Part shown: positions 25,923-34,142 of the stretch, one piece after another
Position numbering within the stretch: position 1 is the first letter of the stretch
Layout of the letters: every line of letters begins with the position of its first letter
Source: an uncultured Mollicutes bacterium
GTDB taxonomy: Bacteria; Bacillota_I; Bacilli_A; RF39; UBA660
DNA length: 64,000 nucleotides
Assembly: GCA_900543055.1 (NCBI GenBank)
Contig: UQQI01000001.1
Coordinates: 58,831 to 122,830 of the forward strand
Direction of reading: 5' to 3'
Notes under the pieces: model-generated
What the model saw: only the letters and a program-made list of their open reading frames with translations
Databases searched by the model: none
Told to the model about the DNA's origin: nothing
Made by a program: the position numbers and the translations under genes

Positions 25923-26879
25923 ATGATAGAAAAACAATTTAAAAATCTAGATGAACAAATAGAAATATTTAAACATAAAGGTATGATTATAAATAATGAA
26001 AGATATGCTAAAACTGTTCTTTTAAGAGAAAATTATTTCTTTTTAAATGGATATAGACACTTATTTCTAGTATCAGAAACAGATAGAGTTTTTAAACCAG
26101 GAACAACATTTGAAGAAATGTATAGTCTATTTTTGTTTGATAGATCATTTAGAAATACTTTATTTAAATATCTACTTGTTATAGAAAACAATTTAAAATC
26201 AATTACTTCTTATCAATTATCTAAAAAATATGGTTATAGAGAAAGAGATTACTTAAAACCAAAAAACTTTACTAGTGCTCCAGAAAAACAAGCTCAAGTA
26301 AATGATTTATTAAGAAAAATGAAAAGACAAATAAGAGTAAATGGTTCACAACATAGTGCAACTCTTCACTACGTATCTAATTATGGATACATTCCTCTTT
26401 GGATATTAGTAAAAGTATTATCATTTGGTATTGTAAGTGAAATGTTCTCTATCTTAAAGCCTGAGGATCAAGTAGAAATTGCTAAAGTATACGATATAGA
26501 TGAAAATGAGTTAATTGTTTATTTACCAATTCTTGCAAACTATAGAAATCTTTGTGCACATGAAGATATTTTATATGAAAACAGAACTCAAAAAGCAATT
26601 AATGATACAGTTTACCATCAATTATTAAAGATTCCAAAAGAAGATAATGAATATATTCAAGGAAAAAATGATTTATTTACTTTAATAATTATTATGAAAC
26701 AACTTCTTCAAAAAGAAGAATTTACTAATATGACTTATGAATTAGATAGAATAATAGAAACACTTAATTTTAACTTACATACAATTACAATAAATGATGT
26801 TTTAGATAGAATGGGTTTCCCAATAAACTGGAAAGATATTGCTAGTATTGAAAGGAGTAGAGACGAAGTTGAAGAATAA
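25923..26879 (+). CDS. Abi_2 (AbiD/AbiF) family HEPN protein
   Basis: A 318-residue protein of the Abi_2 family, first known from lactococcal phage abortive infection. KHKGMIINNERYAKTVLLRE and the block YIPLWILVKVLSFGIVSEMF are typical. Near residue 209 YRNLCAHED gives the HEPN RNase motif R-x4-H. If active, the protein would cut RNA. GGGTGA precedes the ATG. It overlaps the downstream protease gene. Whether it protects against phage here is untested; many Abi_2 proteins are uncharacterised. Confidence 0.85.
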   Translation: MIEKQFKNLDEQIEIFKHKGMIINNERYAKTVLLRENYFFLNGYRHLFLVSETDRVFKPGTTFEEMYSLFLFDRSFRNTLFKYLLVIENNLKSITSYQLSKKYGYRERDYLKPKNFTSAPEKQAQVNDLLRKMKRQIRVNGSQHSATLHYVSNYGYIPLWILVKVLSFGIVSEMFSILKPEDQVEIAKVYDIDENELIVYLPILANYRNLCAHEDILYENRTQKAINDTVYHQLLKIPKEDNEYIQGKNDLFTLIIIMKQLLQKEEFTNMTYELDRIIETLNFNLHTITINDVLDRMGFPINWKDIASIERSRDEVEE

Positions 26880-27963
26880 GATTCAAAAGAAATATATAAA
26901 GGAACTTATTCTACTTATCTCTTCTTTTATTTTAGGAAGTATTTTTACTATAATTTTACTTGTATTTAGTCCATTAAGTTTAATATTAAATTCAAATAAT
27001 GGTATTACTATTACAAAAGATAAAACAAAAATATATGAAAAGAGTTCTTTATCATCAGCAATTTCTAAAGTAGAAGATGCAGTTATTACAGTAATGAATG
27101 ATGGCGATGCAATAGGTTCAGGATTTATATATAAAGTAGATAATAAATATGCATATATTTTAACAAATGAACATGTGATAACTGGAAAAGATAAGGTAAA
27201 AATATCTCTTTATAATGATATAGAAAAAGAAGCAACTGTTCTAGGCAGCGAAAGTTATTTAGATATAGCAGTACTAAGAACTACAAAAAACGATATAAAA
27301 AAAGTAGTAACACTATCATCAAGTGATAAAACAAATATAGGTGATGTAGTGTTTACGATAGGAACACCAGTAGATAAAGAATATAAAAACACAGTAACAT
27401 CAGGTATCTTATCAGGAAAAGATAGAGGAGTAAAAACAAAAATATCTAACTATAGTAATAAAGATATTGTAATGAATGTTTTACAAATAGATGCATCAAT
27501 TAATTCAGGAAACAGTGGAGGACCTCTATTAAATGCTAATGGTGAAGTAATTGGAATATGTACTCTAAAAATAACAGAAGATAATGTAGAAGGACTAGGT
27601 TTTGCAATACCAATTGAAACAGCAAAGAATCATTTAAACGAATTAGAAAATAAAAAAGATATTAAACATCCAACACTAAATATAGAAACAGAAGATGTAG
27701 AAGATAAATATGAATATAAAAATAATAATAAAATATTAGATTATGGAGTAATAATAAAAAAAATAAATAAAAATAGTATTTTAGAAAAAACAAATATAAA
27801 AGAAAATGATGTTATTACAAAAATAAATAATAAAAAAATAAGAAATTATTTATATTTAAATAGTGAACTATATAAGTATAATCTTGGAACTACTATAGAT
27901 TTAACATATATACATAATGGCAGTGAAAATAAAATTAAAGTAACTTTAACAAGTTCTGAATAA
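26869..27963 (+). CDS. HtrA/DegP-like membrane-anchored serine protease
   Basis: A 364-residue trypsin-fold protease. An N-terminal membrane anchor (ELILLISSFILGSIFTIILL) is followed by an extracytoplasmic protease with the triad His in LTNEHVITG, Asp in SYLDIAVLR and Ser in NSGNSGGPLLN, then one PDZ domain (GVIIKKINKNSILEKTNIKE). HtrA proteins degrade misfolded exported proteins. No ATG lies near; the likely start is TTG at 26869, eleven bases after AGGAG, overlapping the end of the Abi gene. An earlier TTG at 26839 lacks a binding site. A terminator overlaps the stop. Confidence 0.85.
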   Translation: MKNKIQKKYIKELILLISSFILGSIFTIILLVFSPLSLILNSNNGITITKDKTKIYEKSSLSSAISKVEDAVITVMNDGDAIGSGFIYKVDNKYAYILTNEHVITGKDKVKISLYNDIEKEATVLGSESYLDIAVLRTTKNDIKKVVTLSSSDKTNIGDVVFTIGTPVDKEYKNTVTSGILSGKDRGVKTKISNYSNKDIVMNVLQIDASINSGNSGGPLLNANGEVIGICTLKITEDNVEGLGFAIPIETAKNHLNELENKKDIKHPTLNIETEDVEDKYEYKNNNKILDYGVIIKKINKNSILEKTNIKENDVITKINNKKIRNYLYLNSELYKYNLGTTIDLTYIHNGSENKIKVTLTSSE

Positions 27964-27980
27964 TCAGGACTTTTCTTTTG
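27951..27980 (+). terminator. Terminator of the Abi-protease operon
   Basis: AAGTTCTGA (27951-27959) pairs with TCAGGACTT (27964-27972) with one G-T pair, then TTTCTTTTG. The stop codon TAA lies in the loop. Confidence 0.82.
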
Positions 27981-28052
27981 TAAATATAATATGTAAAGAT
28001 AAAATAATAAATATGTTTTACTTAAAAACTTAAAGACAAAATATGTAAAATA

Positions 28053-28061
28053 TGATATAAT
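28053..28061 (+). promoter_or_regulatory. Extended -10 promoter of corA
   Basis: TG-A-TATAAT at 28053-28061; the start codon is 29 bases downstream, too close for any riboswitch. Confidence 0.6.
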
Positions 28062-28089
28062 ATAGAACGTTGAAAAGGGGAGTGATAAT

Positions 28090-29034
28090 ATGTTAAAAAT
28101 ATTTAAAACAAGTACAATAGAAAAGAAAATAAAAAAAGTAAAAAGAATAACAGTAGATACATGGTTAGAATTAACCTCCCCAACTAATGATGAAATAGAT
28201 AAAGTTGTTGAAAAGACATTGGTAGATAAAGATTTAATTTTAAAAATGCTTGATGATGAAGAACGTCCTCGTGTAGAACAAAGTGGTAATGCTACTCTTA
28301 TAGTTATTGATACTCCATATCTTGAAAAAGATGAGAATGGTAGTAATTATAAGACTTATCCATTAGGAATAATTATTACAGAAAACAATTATGTAATAAC
28401 AATTTCATCAAAAAGAATAGAATTATTGAATGATTTTAAAAAGAATAAAGTTAAAGATTTTAGAACAGCAAAAAAGACAAGGTTTTTAATACAAATTCTA
28501 CTTAGAACTTCAAATTATTATTTAAGAGCATTAAAACAAGTATATAATGATATGGAAGAAGCAGAACAAGTATTAAAAAAATCAACTGAAAATAGGGATT
28601 TAATAAATTTACTTGAAGTAGAAAAGACATTAGTTTATTTTATTACTTCATTAAAAGCCAATGATTTAGTATTAGAAAAATTATCTAAAGGAACGATTTT
28701 ACCTTTATATGAAGGTGATTTAGACTTATTAGAAGATGCTATTATTGAAAATAAACAAGCAATTGAGATGAGTACTATATATAGAGATATCCTATCATCT
28801 ATAACAGATACATACGCAACTATAGTATCGAATAATCTAAACTATATAATGAAATTCTTAGCAGGAGCAACAATAGTTTTATCTATTCCTACAATGATAT
28901 CTTCATTCCTAGGCATGAACGTACCATTAGGTTCAATAATGACATATAACCAGGCCTTTATATTAATAACAGTTCTATCTGTTGTATTATCAATAGTAGT
29001 TGCAATCATATTAAAGAAAAAGAATATGCTATAA
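28090..29034 (+). CDS. corA: CorA-family magnesium transporter
   Basis: A 314-residue CorA-type channel for Mg2+ (possibly Co2+ or Ni2+). A large cytosolic N-terminal domain precedes two C-terminal membrane helices; the selectivity motif GMN is in SSFLGMNVPLGS at the end of the first helix, near residue 277. The cytosolic tail is KKKNML. GGGGAGTG precedes the ATG. Only 13 bases separate it from the following HEPN-motif gene, suggesting co-transcription. There is no room for an M-box riboswitch. Confidence 0.92.
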   Translation: MLKIFKTSTIEKKIKKVKRITVDTWLELTSPTNDEIDKVVEKTLVDKDLILKMLDDEERPRVEQSGNATLIVIDTPYLEKDENGSNYKTYPLGIIITENNYVITISSKRIELLNDFKKNKVKDFRTAKKTRFLIQILLRTSNYYLRALKQVYNDMEEAEQVLKKSTENRDLINLLEVEKTLVYFITSLKANDLVLEKLSKGTILPLYEGDLDLLEDAIIENKQAIEMSTIYRDILSSITDTYATIVSNNLNYIMKFLAGATIVLSIPTMISSFLGMNVPLGSIMTYNQAFILITVLSVVLSIVVAIILKKKNML

Positions 29035-29047
29035 ATGGAGAAATATT

Positions 29048-29689
29048 ATGGAAACTGTTTCTAAAAGAGAAAGAAATATTAATAATTATTTAAAAAAATT
29101 AGAAGCAAACTCTAAGTATATAGATTATGTTAATTCATTTGGAGAAAAAAATAATCTATCAAAAGATGATTTAAATTATTTAAAAGTTGGATATGCAAGT
29201 TTTCTACTTTTTCTGTGGAAAGACGATTTTATTAAGAAAGATAGTAATAAAAATTTATCAACAACTTTAATAGAAGAAAATTTAGAAAAAGCAACCAGTA
29301 TAATTTCAACAAAGTTTAATAATAAATGGAAAATAGATAATATTGAATTTTCGAATTATTTAGAAGTACTAGATAAAGTAAGAAATAAATTAGCCCATGG
29401 AGACTATGAAATAATAGATGGATATGTATATTTAGAAATAGAAGGACAAATAGGAAAAATAGAAATAGATAAACTTGTAGGACTAGTAAGTACAATTGCT
29501 TGCTCTTGGGATGATATTAGAAAATATGGTGAAAGAATAACTGGAATAATTAAAGATACAAAAGTATCAAAGAAAAAACAAATTAGATCAGAAAAAGATT
29601 TAGACGAAGTACTAAATAATATTTATTATATAAAAATAGTTGATAAGCCAAGAATGTTAAGAGTAAGAAACAATGATTATGTAAAATGA
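29048..29689 (+). CDS. HEPN-motif protein ending at an insertion sequence
   Basis: A 213-residue helical protein. KVRNKLAHGDYEI near residue 111 is a HEPN-type R-x4-H motif, placed as in MAE_28990/MAE_18760-type HEPN proteins. No nucleotidyltransferase or other partner is present. TGGAG precedes the ATG. The TGA stop at 29687-29689 coincides with the left terminal repeat of the insertion sequence, so the C-terminus may have been altered by insertion. Family assignment is tentative; the motif itself is clear. Confidence 0.65.
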   Translation: METVSKRERNINNYLKKLEANSKYIDYVNSFGEKNNLSKDDLNYLKVGYASFLLFLWKDDFIKKDSNKNLSTTLIEENLEKATSIISTKFNNKWKIDNIEFSNYLEVLDKVRNKLAHGDYEIIDGYVYLEIEGQIGKIEIDKLVGLVSTIACSWDDIRKYGERITGIIKDTKVSKKKQIRSEKDLDEVLNNIYYIKIVDKPRMLRVRNNDYVK

Positions 29690-29736
29690 TGTGAACCCTT
29701 TTTAGGAGGTATCAATAAAAAACAGTTTTTACAATT

Positions 29737-29790
29737 AAAAATCAAGGGCGAACTTTAGTGAGTTCATCTAGACCCTTGATTTTTATTATT
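29737..29790. terminator. Strong bidirectional terminator inside the IS end
   Basis: AAAAATCAAGGG (29737-29748) pairs with CCCTTGATTTTT (29773-29784), with an inner GAACT/AGTTC stem. A- and T-runs on both sides allow termination in both directions, shielding the element from outside transcription. Confidence 0.85.
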
Positions 29791-29823
29791 TAATTATAAT
29801 CTTTATTCAAATAAAGCTTGCCT

Positions 29824-30009
29824 TTATTTGTTATCGATTAATAAATTAATCATATATAGAATACCCTCTACACATTCAACAATATTTGAATCTGGTTGTC
29901 CATAATCGGGACATAAATGATTATATATTTTGTATTCATATCCACCAGTATTTTTTATATATTCAATTACAGTTTCTAATTTATAAAGTAATTCATCTTT
30001 ATTTATCAT
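29824..30009 (-). CDS. Small ORF downstream of the transposase
   Basis: A 61-residue acidic protein (starts MINKDELLYKLETVIEYIKN, contains NHLCPDYGQPDS) lying inside the insertion sequence and overlapping the transposase orfB end by 11 bases. AAGGATATAAGAAG precedes the ATG. I do not recognise it; it may be a passenger or regulatory product of the element, or a fragment of a host gene captured at the end. Coding status is uncertain. Confidence 0.4.
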   Translation of the reverse strand: MINKDELLYKLETVIEYIKNTGGYEYKIYNHLCPDYGQPDSNIVECVEGILYMINLLIDNK

Positions 30010-30790
30010 TCTTCTTATATCCTTTCTTCTTATTAACTTTTTTACCTTTTATTCTAGTTGTATTATAAAATTCTATCCATTCTTCAACTAATTGTATATA
30101 TTCTTCTAAAGATGTGATATTATTGTTATACAAAGTTTCCTTTTTAAGGAGAGAGTGCCAACTCTCAATTGGTGAATCATCTATTGGAGTTCCTTTTCTA
30201 GCCATAGAAATAGTAATACCATTAGATTCACAAATTGCTTTGTATTCATAAGATGTATATTGGAATCCTTGATCACTGTGAATGATTAGTCCATGTACAT
30301 CTTTTCTTTTTGATATTGCTTCATTCAAAGTATCCATAACTAATTTATTATCATTATGTTTTGATATTTTATAAGCGACCACTTTTCTATCATATAAATC
30401 AATTATCGTTGATAAATAAGCTCTAGAACCTTTAAATATAAGATAAGTTACATCTGTATCCCATACTTTATTTGATGCATCAGTAGTAAAATTTCTATTT
30501 AATAAATTGGGCTTAACATTATCTTCAATTCTTTCATTTTTATTTTTCTTCTTTGCCTTCCTTATATATTCAGGCATTAAATTATATTTTTTCATTATTC
30601 TTAAAACCTTCTTTCCATTCATCACAACCCCATATTTGATTTTTAGGCCTTCCACAATTCTACGATAACCATATGTGCCTTTAGAATCATCAAATATTTC
30701 TTTAATTATTAGATAATCATAATAATCAGGATCTTCTTTATTTCTGTATTTATAATAAGTTTTAGGACTTATTTCTAATACGGCACACAT
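29999..30790 (-). CDS. IS3-family transposase, orfB (DDE integrase)
   Basis: A 263-residue IS3-type catalytic subunit. An HTH_21-like part (GTYGYRRIVEGLKIKYG) precedes the rve integrase core, whose acidic residues are in WDTDVTYLIF, IIHSDQGFQYTS and PIESWHSLLKKE. The C-terminus ends IEFYNTTRIKGKKVNKKKGY, shorter and more basic than the usual LSPVEYR-type end. The frame stays open upstream of the ATG toward orfA, so a fused OrfAB product made by frameshifting is possible. Confidence 0.88.
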   Translation of the reverse strand: MCAVLEISPKTYYKYRNKEDPDYYDYLIIKEIFDDSKGTYGYRRIVEGLKIKYGVVMNGKKVLRIMKKYNLMPEYIRKAKKKNKNERIEDNVKPNLLNRNFTTDASNKVWDTDVTYLIFKGSRAYLSTIIDLYDRKVVAYKISKHNDNKLVMDTLNEAISKRKDVHGLIIHSDQGFQYTSYEYKAICESNGITISMARKGTPIDDSPIESWHSLLKKETLYNNNITSLEEYIQLVEEWIEFYNTTRIKGKKVNKKKGYKKNDK

Positions 30791-30831
30791 GTTATATAAC
30801 TTATAATCATTTCTATATAGATTAATAAAAG

Positions 30832-31122
30832 TTACTTTCTCTCTCGTTGTGCCTTGAGGAAGGCCTGGTATTTTTTTAGTATTTCATATCTTTCTTTATA
30901 ATCTTCACGTGTTAAGTCTTTTTCTTTTGTTCTACCTTTTTGTGCTGAAATTGTAGTTCCTGTATTTCTGTATTTTCTTACCATTGTATGAATTGTATTC
31001 CAACTAATTCCATATTCATCGGCTAATGTTGCATAACTATATTTTCCAGATAAATATTTTCCAACTATTTCAGTTCTTTCTTCATCAGTAAAACGAATAA
31101 ATTTTTGACCTTTTAAAGCCAA
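30832..31122 (-). CDS. IS3-family transposase, orfA (helix-turn-helix)
   Basis: A 96-residue DNA-binding subunit (FTDEERTEIVGKYLSGKYSY, then EYGISWNTIHTMVRKY) with a lysine-rich, probably leucine-zipper C-terminus. An ATG at 31158 is available, but AAAGGAGGTG lies inside that extension and points to TTG at 31122 as the start, giving the family's usual length. It binds the terminal repeats together with OrfB. Confidence 0.82.
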   Translation of the reverse strand: MALKGQKFIRFTDEERTEIVGKYLSGKYSYATLADEYGISWNTIHTMVRKYRNTGTTISAQKGRTKEKDLTREDYKERYEILKKYQAFLKAQRERK

Positions 31123-31210
31123 AGTAAAACACCTCCTTTCGGAAGTGTATTTTACCATATATTACTGAATTTGTTTTTTTATGTTGTCTACTCTAATGGG
31201 TGCATTTCAA

Positions 31211-32743
31211 TTAACTTAACCTTTGTTTTTTATTATAAATTATAACTATTGTTGAAAAACCAATTACTATTAGCAAACTACCAATTATATAAATTGACTT
31301 AGAACTAAACATTCCAGTATTTGGAGGAGTAATAGTTGTATCATTTTCCATAGTAACACTAATAATCTTTTTACTATCAACTGTAAAATTAATACATTCA
31401 GTTTTTAAAGTATATCCTTTAGGAGCAATAGTTTCACATAACTTATATTTTCCATTTTCTAAATATATAGCATGAGGAGTATTTGTAGATACCCAACTAT
31501 ATTTTTTAGAACTATCATCTACATTTGTAATTTCAAGGGTTGCTCCAGGTAACTCTTTAGAATTAGCAGCATCTATTTTACTAATCTTAACAAAGTTTCT
31601 TAAACTGAAATCTGCCTCAATTATTTCTGTTGGAACATAACCAAGCATAATATTAGAATATCTTGTTTTTTTATCTTTTAATAAACCATTAGATGAATTA
31701 GTAACTCTATAATCATATCCACTATTAGTAATATAATGCCCATATACTTTAATAGTAATTGTAGTTAAATCCATAGACTCAATATCTTCTTTTAAAGGAA
31801 CTGCAACTTTAAATGAACCTGTCATTACATCAGTATTTGTAAGTTTATTATTATTTGTATCAACAAAATAGGCTCCATAATTATTAGGGTCACTTATTTC
31901 AAGTGAATAATATAAATAATTTGAATTATTAGTTTTACTTTGAGGAGTAAGAGCCTCTGTCATCATCAATGTAAAATTATCATTAAATATATAATTACTA
32001 GAACCATTTTTAGTTACATCAATACTTGATGACTCTCCACCGGTATACTTTTCTGCATTATCTACTAATTTAATTATGTAATTTAAGTAATTATAATTTG
32101 TATAATTTGCACATGTTGTAATATATGACCTTATATTTTGACTTGTAATAACATTGTTACTTGTATCATAGAAAGTACATGCATTATCTTTACAGTATGT
32201 AGTTGTAAATTTTGAATTATTTTCATATATGTATAACCATAAAGCAACTTGTGTAATATATTGTTTAATATTATTATCAGATACATTACCATATGTGTTA
32301 GTAGTAAAAATAGTATTTGTTGTATTCGTATTATTATATCCATGAGTAATAATGTATTTTAAACCATTATCAGTAATAGTAGTTGGATTGTCTGTTGTTA
32401 GTTCAAATGATTCAGTACTATTTGCGGGAGTTTCCAAATTCTTCATTAAAATATATAAAAGAGTTTTATTATCAGCAGTCATTAAGTTTTTTGGAACATT
32501 GAAGTTATTTAAATATGTTGTATTGCCGTTGTTAGCAGATACTGCATCTTTTATGTAATTTGAAGTTGATGTGGTTGTATAGTTAGTTTTAAACGTTGAG
32601 GATGGAAGACCACTTTTATTAATACCAGTATCAATCGCATAACTAACACTAAAGTTCTTTATAAATGTAAACATACCAATAAATAAAGCAAAGGTAAATG
32701 AAGAAATAGTAAATATTTGAATATTTCTCTTTCTATTATTCAT
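31211..32743 (-). CDS. Sortase-anchored surface protein with SpaA-like domain
   Basis: A 510-residue exported protein. An N-terminal signal/anchor helix (about 8-37) is followed by a threonine/asparagine-rich domain with YITQVALWLYI at residues 162-172, the glutamine motif of surface thioester (TQxA) domains, but no cysteine lies upstream of it. About residues 393-470 are a SpaA/Cna_B-type fold (FVKISKIDAANSKELPGATL; CETIAPKGYTLK) with K and E placed for an isopeptide bond. The C-terminus has the sorting signal PPNTG, a hydrophobic helix and a basic tail. Start ATG 32743 follows GAGAGGTG. Its stop directly abuts the insertion sequence. Confidence 0.8.
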   Translation of the reverse strand: MNNRKRNIQIFTISSFTFALFIGMFTFIKNFSVSYAIDTGINKSGLPSSTFKTNYTTTSTSNYIKDAVSANNGNTTYLNNFNVPKNLMTADNKTLLYILMKNLETPANSTESFELTTDNPTTITDNGLKYIITHGYNNTNTTNTIFTTNTYGNVSDNNIKQYITQVALWLYIYENNSKFTTTYCKDNACTFYDTSNNVITSQNIRSYITTCANYTNYNYLNYIIKLVDNAEKYTGGESSSIDVTKNGSSNYIFNDNFTLMMTEALTPQSKTNNSNYLYYSLEISDPNNYGAYFVDTNNNKLTNTDVMTGSFKVAVPLKEDIESMDLTTITIKVYGHYITNSGYDYRVTNSSNGLLKDKKTRYSNIMLGYVPTEIIEADFSLRNFVKISKIDAANSKELPGATLEITNVDDSSKKYSWVSTNTPHAIYLENGKYKLCETIAPKGYTLKTECINFTVDSKKIISVTMENDTTITPPNTGMFSSKSIYIIGSLLIVIGFSTIVIIYNKKQRLS

Positions 32744-32916
32744 ATAAACACCTCTCATAAATTTAAATATTCCAGATTATTCTATCTTACTTTAAATAAA
32801 TTATATCATATTTTTTATAATTTAATAAAAACTTCTAAAGATTATTATAAAAAGAATAATTTATTATTTTTGTTTCAAAATTAGACAATTAACATAGAAT
32901 ACTTTAGGTGATATAT

Positions 32917-33225
32917 ATGAATAGTAAAACACTTGTTATTGTTGATGCGGGACATGGTGGAATTGATAGTGGAGCAGTTGGAAATGGTCTTCAGGAGAAA
33001 GATTTAACATTAACTGCTGCTACTTATATATTTAATAGATTAGAGGATTTAGGTATAAAAGCAGTCATGACAAGGACTGATGATGAATATTTACCAAAAG
33101 CAGATAGAGTAAAAAGAATAATAAGTTTATACAATGAAGATCCAAATACATTGATTGTGAGTAATCACATAAATGCAGGAGGTGGCGATAGTCATTGTGT
33201 AACGAATATTAAGTATAACAATTAA
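32917..33225 (+). pseudogene. 5' part of a LysM amidase gene, split by the element
   Basis: N-terminal 88 codons of an Amidase_3 (CwlD/AmiC-type) N-acetylmuramoyl-L-alanine amidase: VIVDAGHGGIDSGAVG carries the first zinc histidine, VMTRTDDEYLPKADRVKR and IVSNHINAGG the next. At 33180-33184 (AGGTG) the sequence passes into the mobile element, and the frame ends after 14 foreign codons (ending KYNN). The start is ATG 32917, six bases after AGGTGA. Joining base 33180 to 43630 restores NHINAGGAEGAEIVYSL, the family consensus, in frame with the 3' part; the restored protein would be 409 residues. Confidence 0.92.
33180..33184 (+). other. attL core of the serine-recombinase element
   Basis: AGGTG, shared with attR at 43629-43633. 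To its left is amidase coding sequence; to its right GGCGATAGTCATTGTG (33184-33199), whose complement matches the element's other end at 12 of 16 positions. Confidence 0.85.
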
Positions 33226-33260
33226 AGCCAAATAAAAATAGAAAGAAATGGAGAAATGTT

Positions 33261-33611
33261 ATGAATATTAGTTACACTAAACAAGGTGATTATTTATTAC
33301 CTAATTTAATATTAAAAGATAAAGAACAATTTAATATAGGAAAATATGGATTATTAAGACTAGAATGTATTAAGAAGTACAAACTTGGATTATATTTTGA
33401 TTTACTTGTTAATGATAATTTAAATGAATATCTTCATAATATAGATACTACTGTTATGGAGAAGGTGCAGAAGTTAATTACAGAATTAGCTCAAAAAGAA
33501 AATATTAATGAACAATTAAAAGAAAATAATCAAATGCTTTGGGTAAGTAAAATGAATAATATAAAAAATATTGCAGAAGAAATAATTCTAAAGGAGTATA
33601 TCTATGTGTGA
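33261..33611 (+). CDS. tnpV: TnpV-like transposon protein
   Basis: A 116-residue protein matching TnpV of Tn4451-like mobile elements: YTKQGDYLLPNLILKDKEQF, NIGKYGLLRLECIKKYK, VNDNLNEYLHNIDTT and the end KNIAEEIILKEYIYV. Its function is unknown; it travels with large serine recombinases. TGGAGAAATG lies just before the ATG. It is the first gene of the element, and overlaps the next gene by 8 bases. Confidence 0.85.
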   Translation: MNISYTKQGDYLLPNLILKDKEQFNIGKYGLLRLECIKKYKLGLYFDLLVNDNLNEYLHNIDTTVMEKVQKLITELAQKENINEQLKENNQMLWVSKMNNIKNIAEEIILKEYIYV

Positions 33612-33903
33612 TATTACAGATGAAGAATTTGAAAGAATATACTTACCTGTATGTATTAATTATGATAACTATCTAAAAGAATTTATAATACCAGATGTAG
33701 TAGCCTTTTATATAGCAGATAGTTTTTACAAGAAATCATTATCTAAAGCACCACTATATAACCATATTAATTCAGCCATGGATGTATTTAATGCAATATG
33801 TGATATAGATAAACTTATACCATCTATAAAGAAGATATTAAGAATAAAATATAATCTAAAAATAGTAAAAGATAATCCATTGATATTAAAGAAATTTTAT
33901 TAA
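33604..33903 (+). CDS. Hypothetical protein of the element
   Basis: A 99-residue protein (MCDITDEEFERIYLPVCINY at the start; KIKYNLKIVKDNPLILKKFY-like basic end) not recognised. AAAGGAG precedes the ATG and it overlaps tnpV by 8 bases, so the two are co-translated. No signal or membrane segment is visible. A terminator follows directly. Confidence 0.6.
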   Translation: MCDITDEEFERIYLPVCINYDNYLKEFIIPDVVAFYIADSFYKKSLSKAPLYNHINSAMDVFNAICDIDKLIPSIKKILRIKYNLKIVKDNPLILKKFY

Positions 33904-33908
33904 AAAAA

Positions 33909-33947
33909 TAAAACACTATCTAACATTCATTTGTTAAATAGTGTTTT
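33909..33947. terminator. Terminator after tnpV operon
   Basis: AAAACACTAT with a downstream ATAGTGTTTTT and an inner TAACA/TGTTA pair form a long hairpin with T-run; A-rich on the other side, so it may also serve the small minus-strand gene that ends at 33975. Confidence 0.78.
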
Positions 33948-33974
33948 TATGTTATTACAAACATATTTACCTTC

Positions 33975-34142
33975 CTATCTAATATTAAATACTTGTTTTA
34001 CGTAACTTTTAGCTAGTTCATTACGAATAGTGTCATACAATACTTGTTTAGGATTTACTTTCCTTTGAGATATTAGAATCATGTTGTTATATAATTTGCA
34101 TCTATCGATTATATCCCAATAATTCATTATTTGGTATATCAT
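33975..34142 (-). CDS. 55-residue hypothetical protein
   Basis: A short gene preceded by a strong ribosome binding site (AAAGGAGGACAAT before the ATG). The product begins MIYQIMNYWDIIDRCKLYNN and ends SYVKQVFNIR; basic, helical, no signal peptide. I do not recognise it. It is transcribed against the rest of the element. The strong binding site and clean frame argue that it is translated. Confidence 0.55.
   Translation of the reverse strand: MIYQIMNYWDIIDRCKLYNNMILISQRKVNPKQVLYDTIRNELAKSYVKQVFNIR

Larger units (their letters stand above)
29687..31209 (-). mobile_element. IS3-family insertion sequence, about 1.52 kb
   Basis: An element with an IS3-type orfA/orfB transposase on the minus strand. 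The ends match as imperfect inverted repeats: TGATGTGAACCC at 29687 and, on the opposite strand, TGAAATGCACCC ending at 31209, with further matches inward (13 of the first 19 bases). A strong terminator lies just inside the left end. I found no clear target duplication, so the exact outer bases are uncertain by a few positions. It sits tightly between the HEPN-motif gene and the surface protein gene. Confidence 0.75.

Noticed and set aside
27980..28090. Mg2+-sensing riboswitch before corA
   Set aside because: The promoter leaves only about 20-25 bases of leader, too short for an M-box.
29687..31209. Target-site duplication for the IS3-family element
   Set aside because: Flanking bases do not show a convincing 3-5 base direct repeat, so exact ends remain approximate.
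32917..33225. A complete short amidase of about 100 residues
   Set aside because: It lacks the catalytic C-terminal half, and its last 14 residues come from the mobile element; the missing half lies at 43630-44595.
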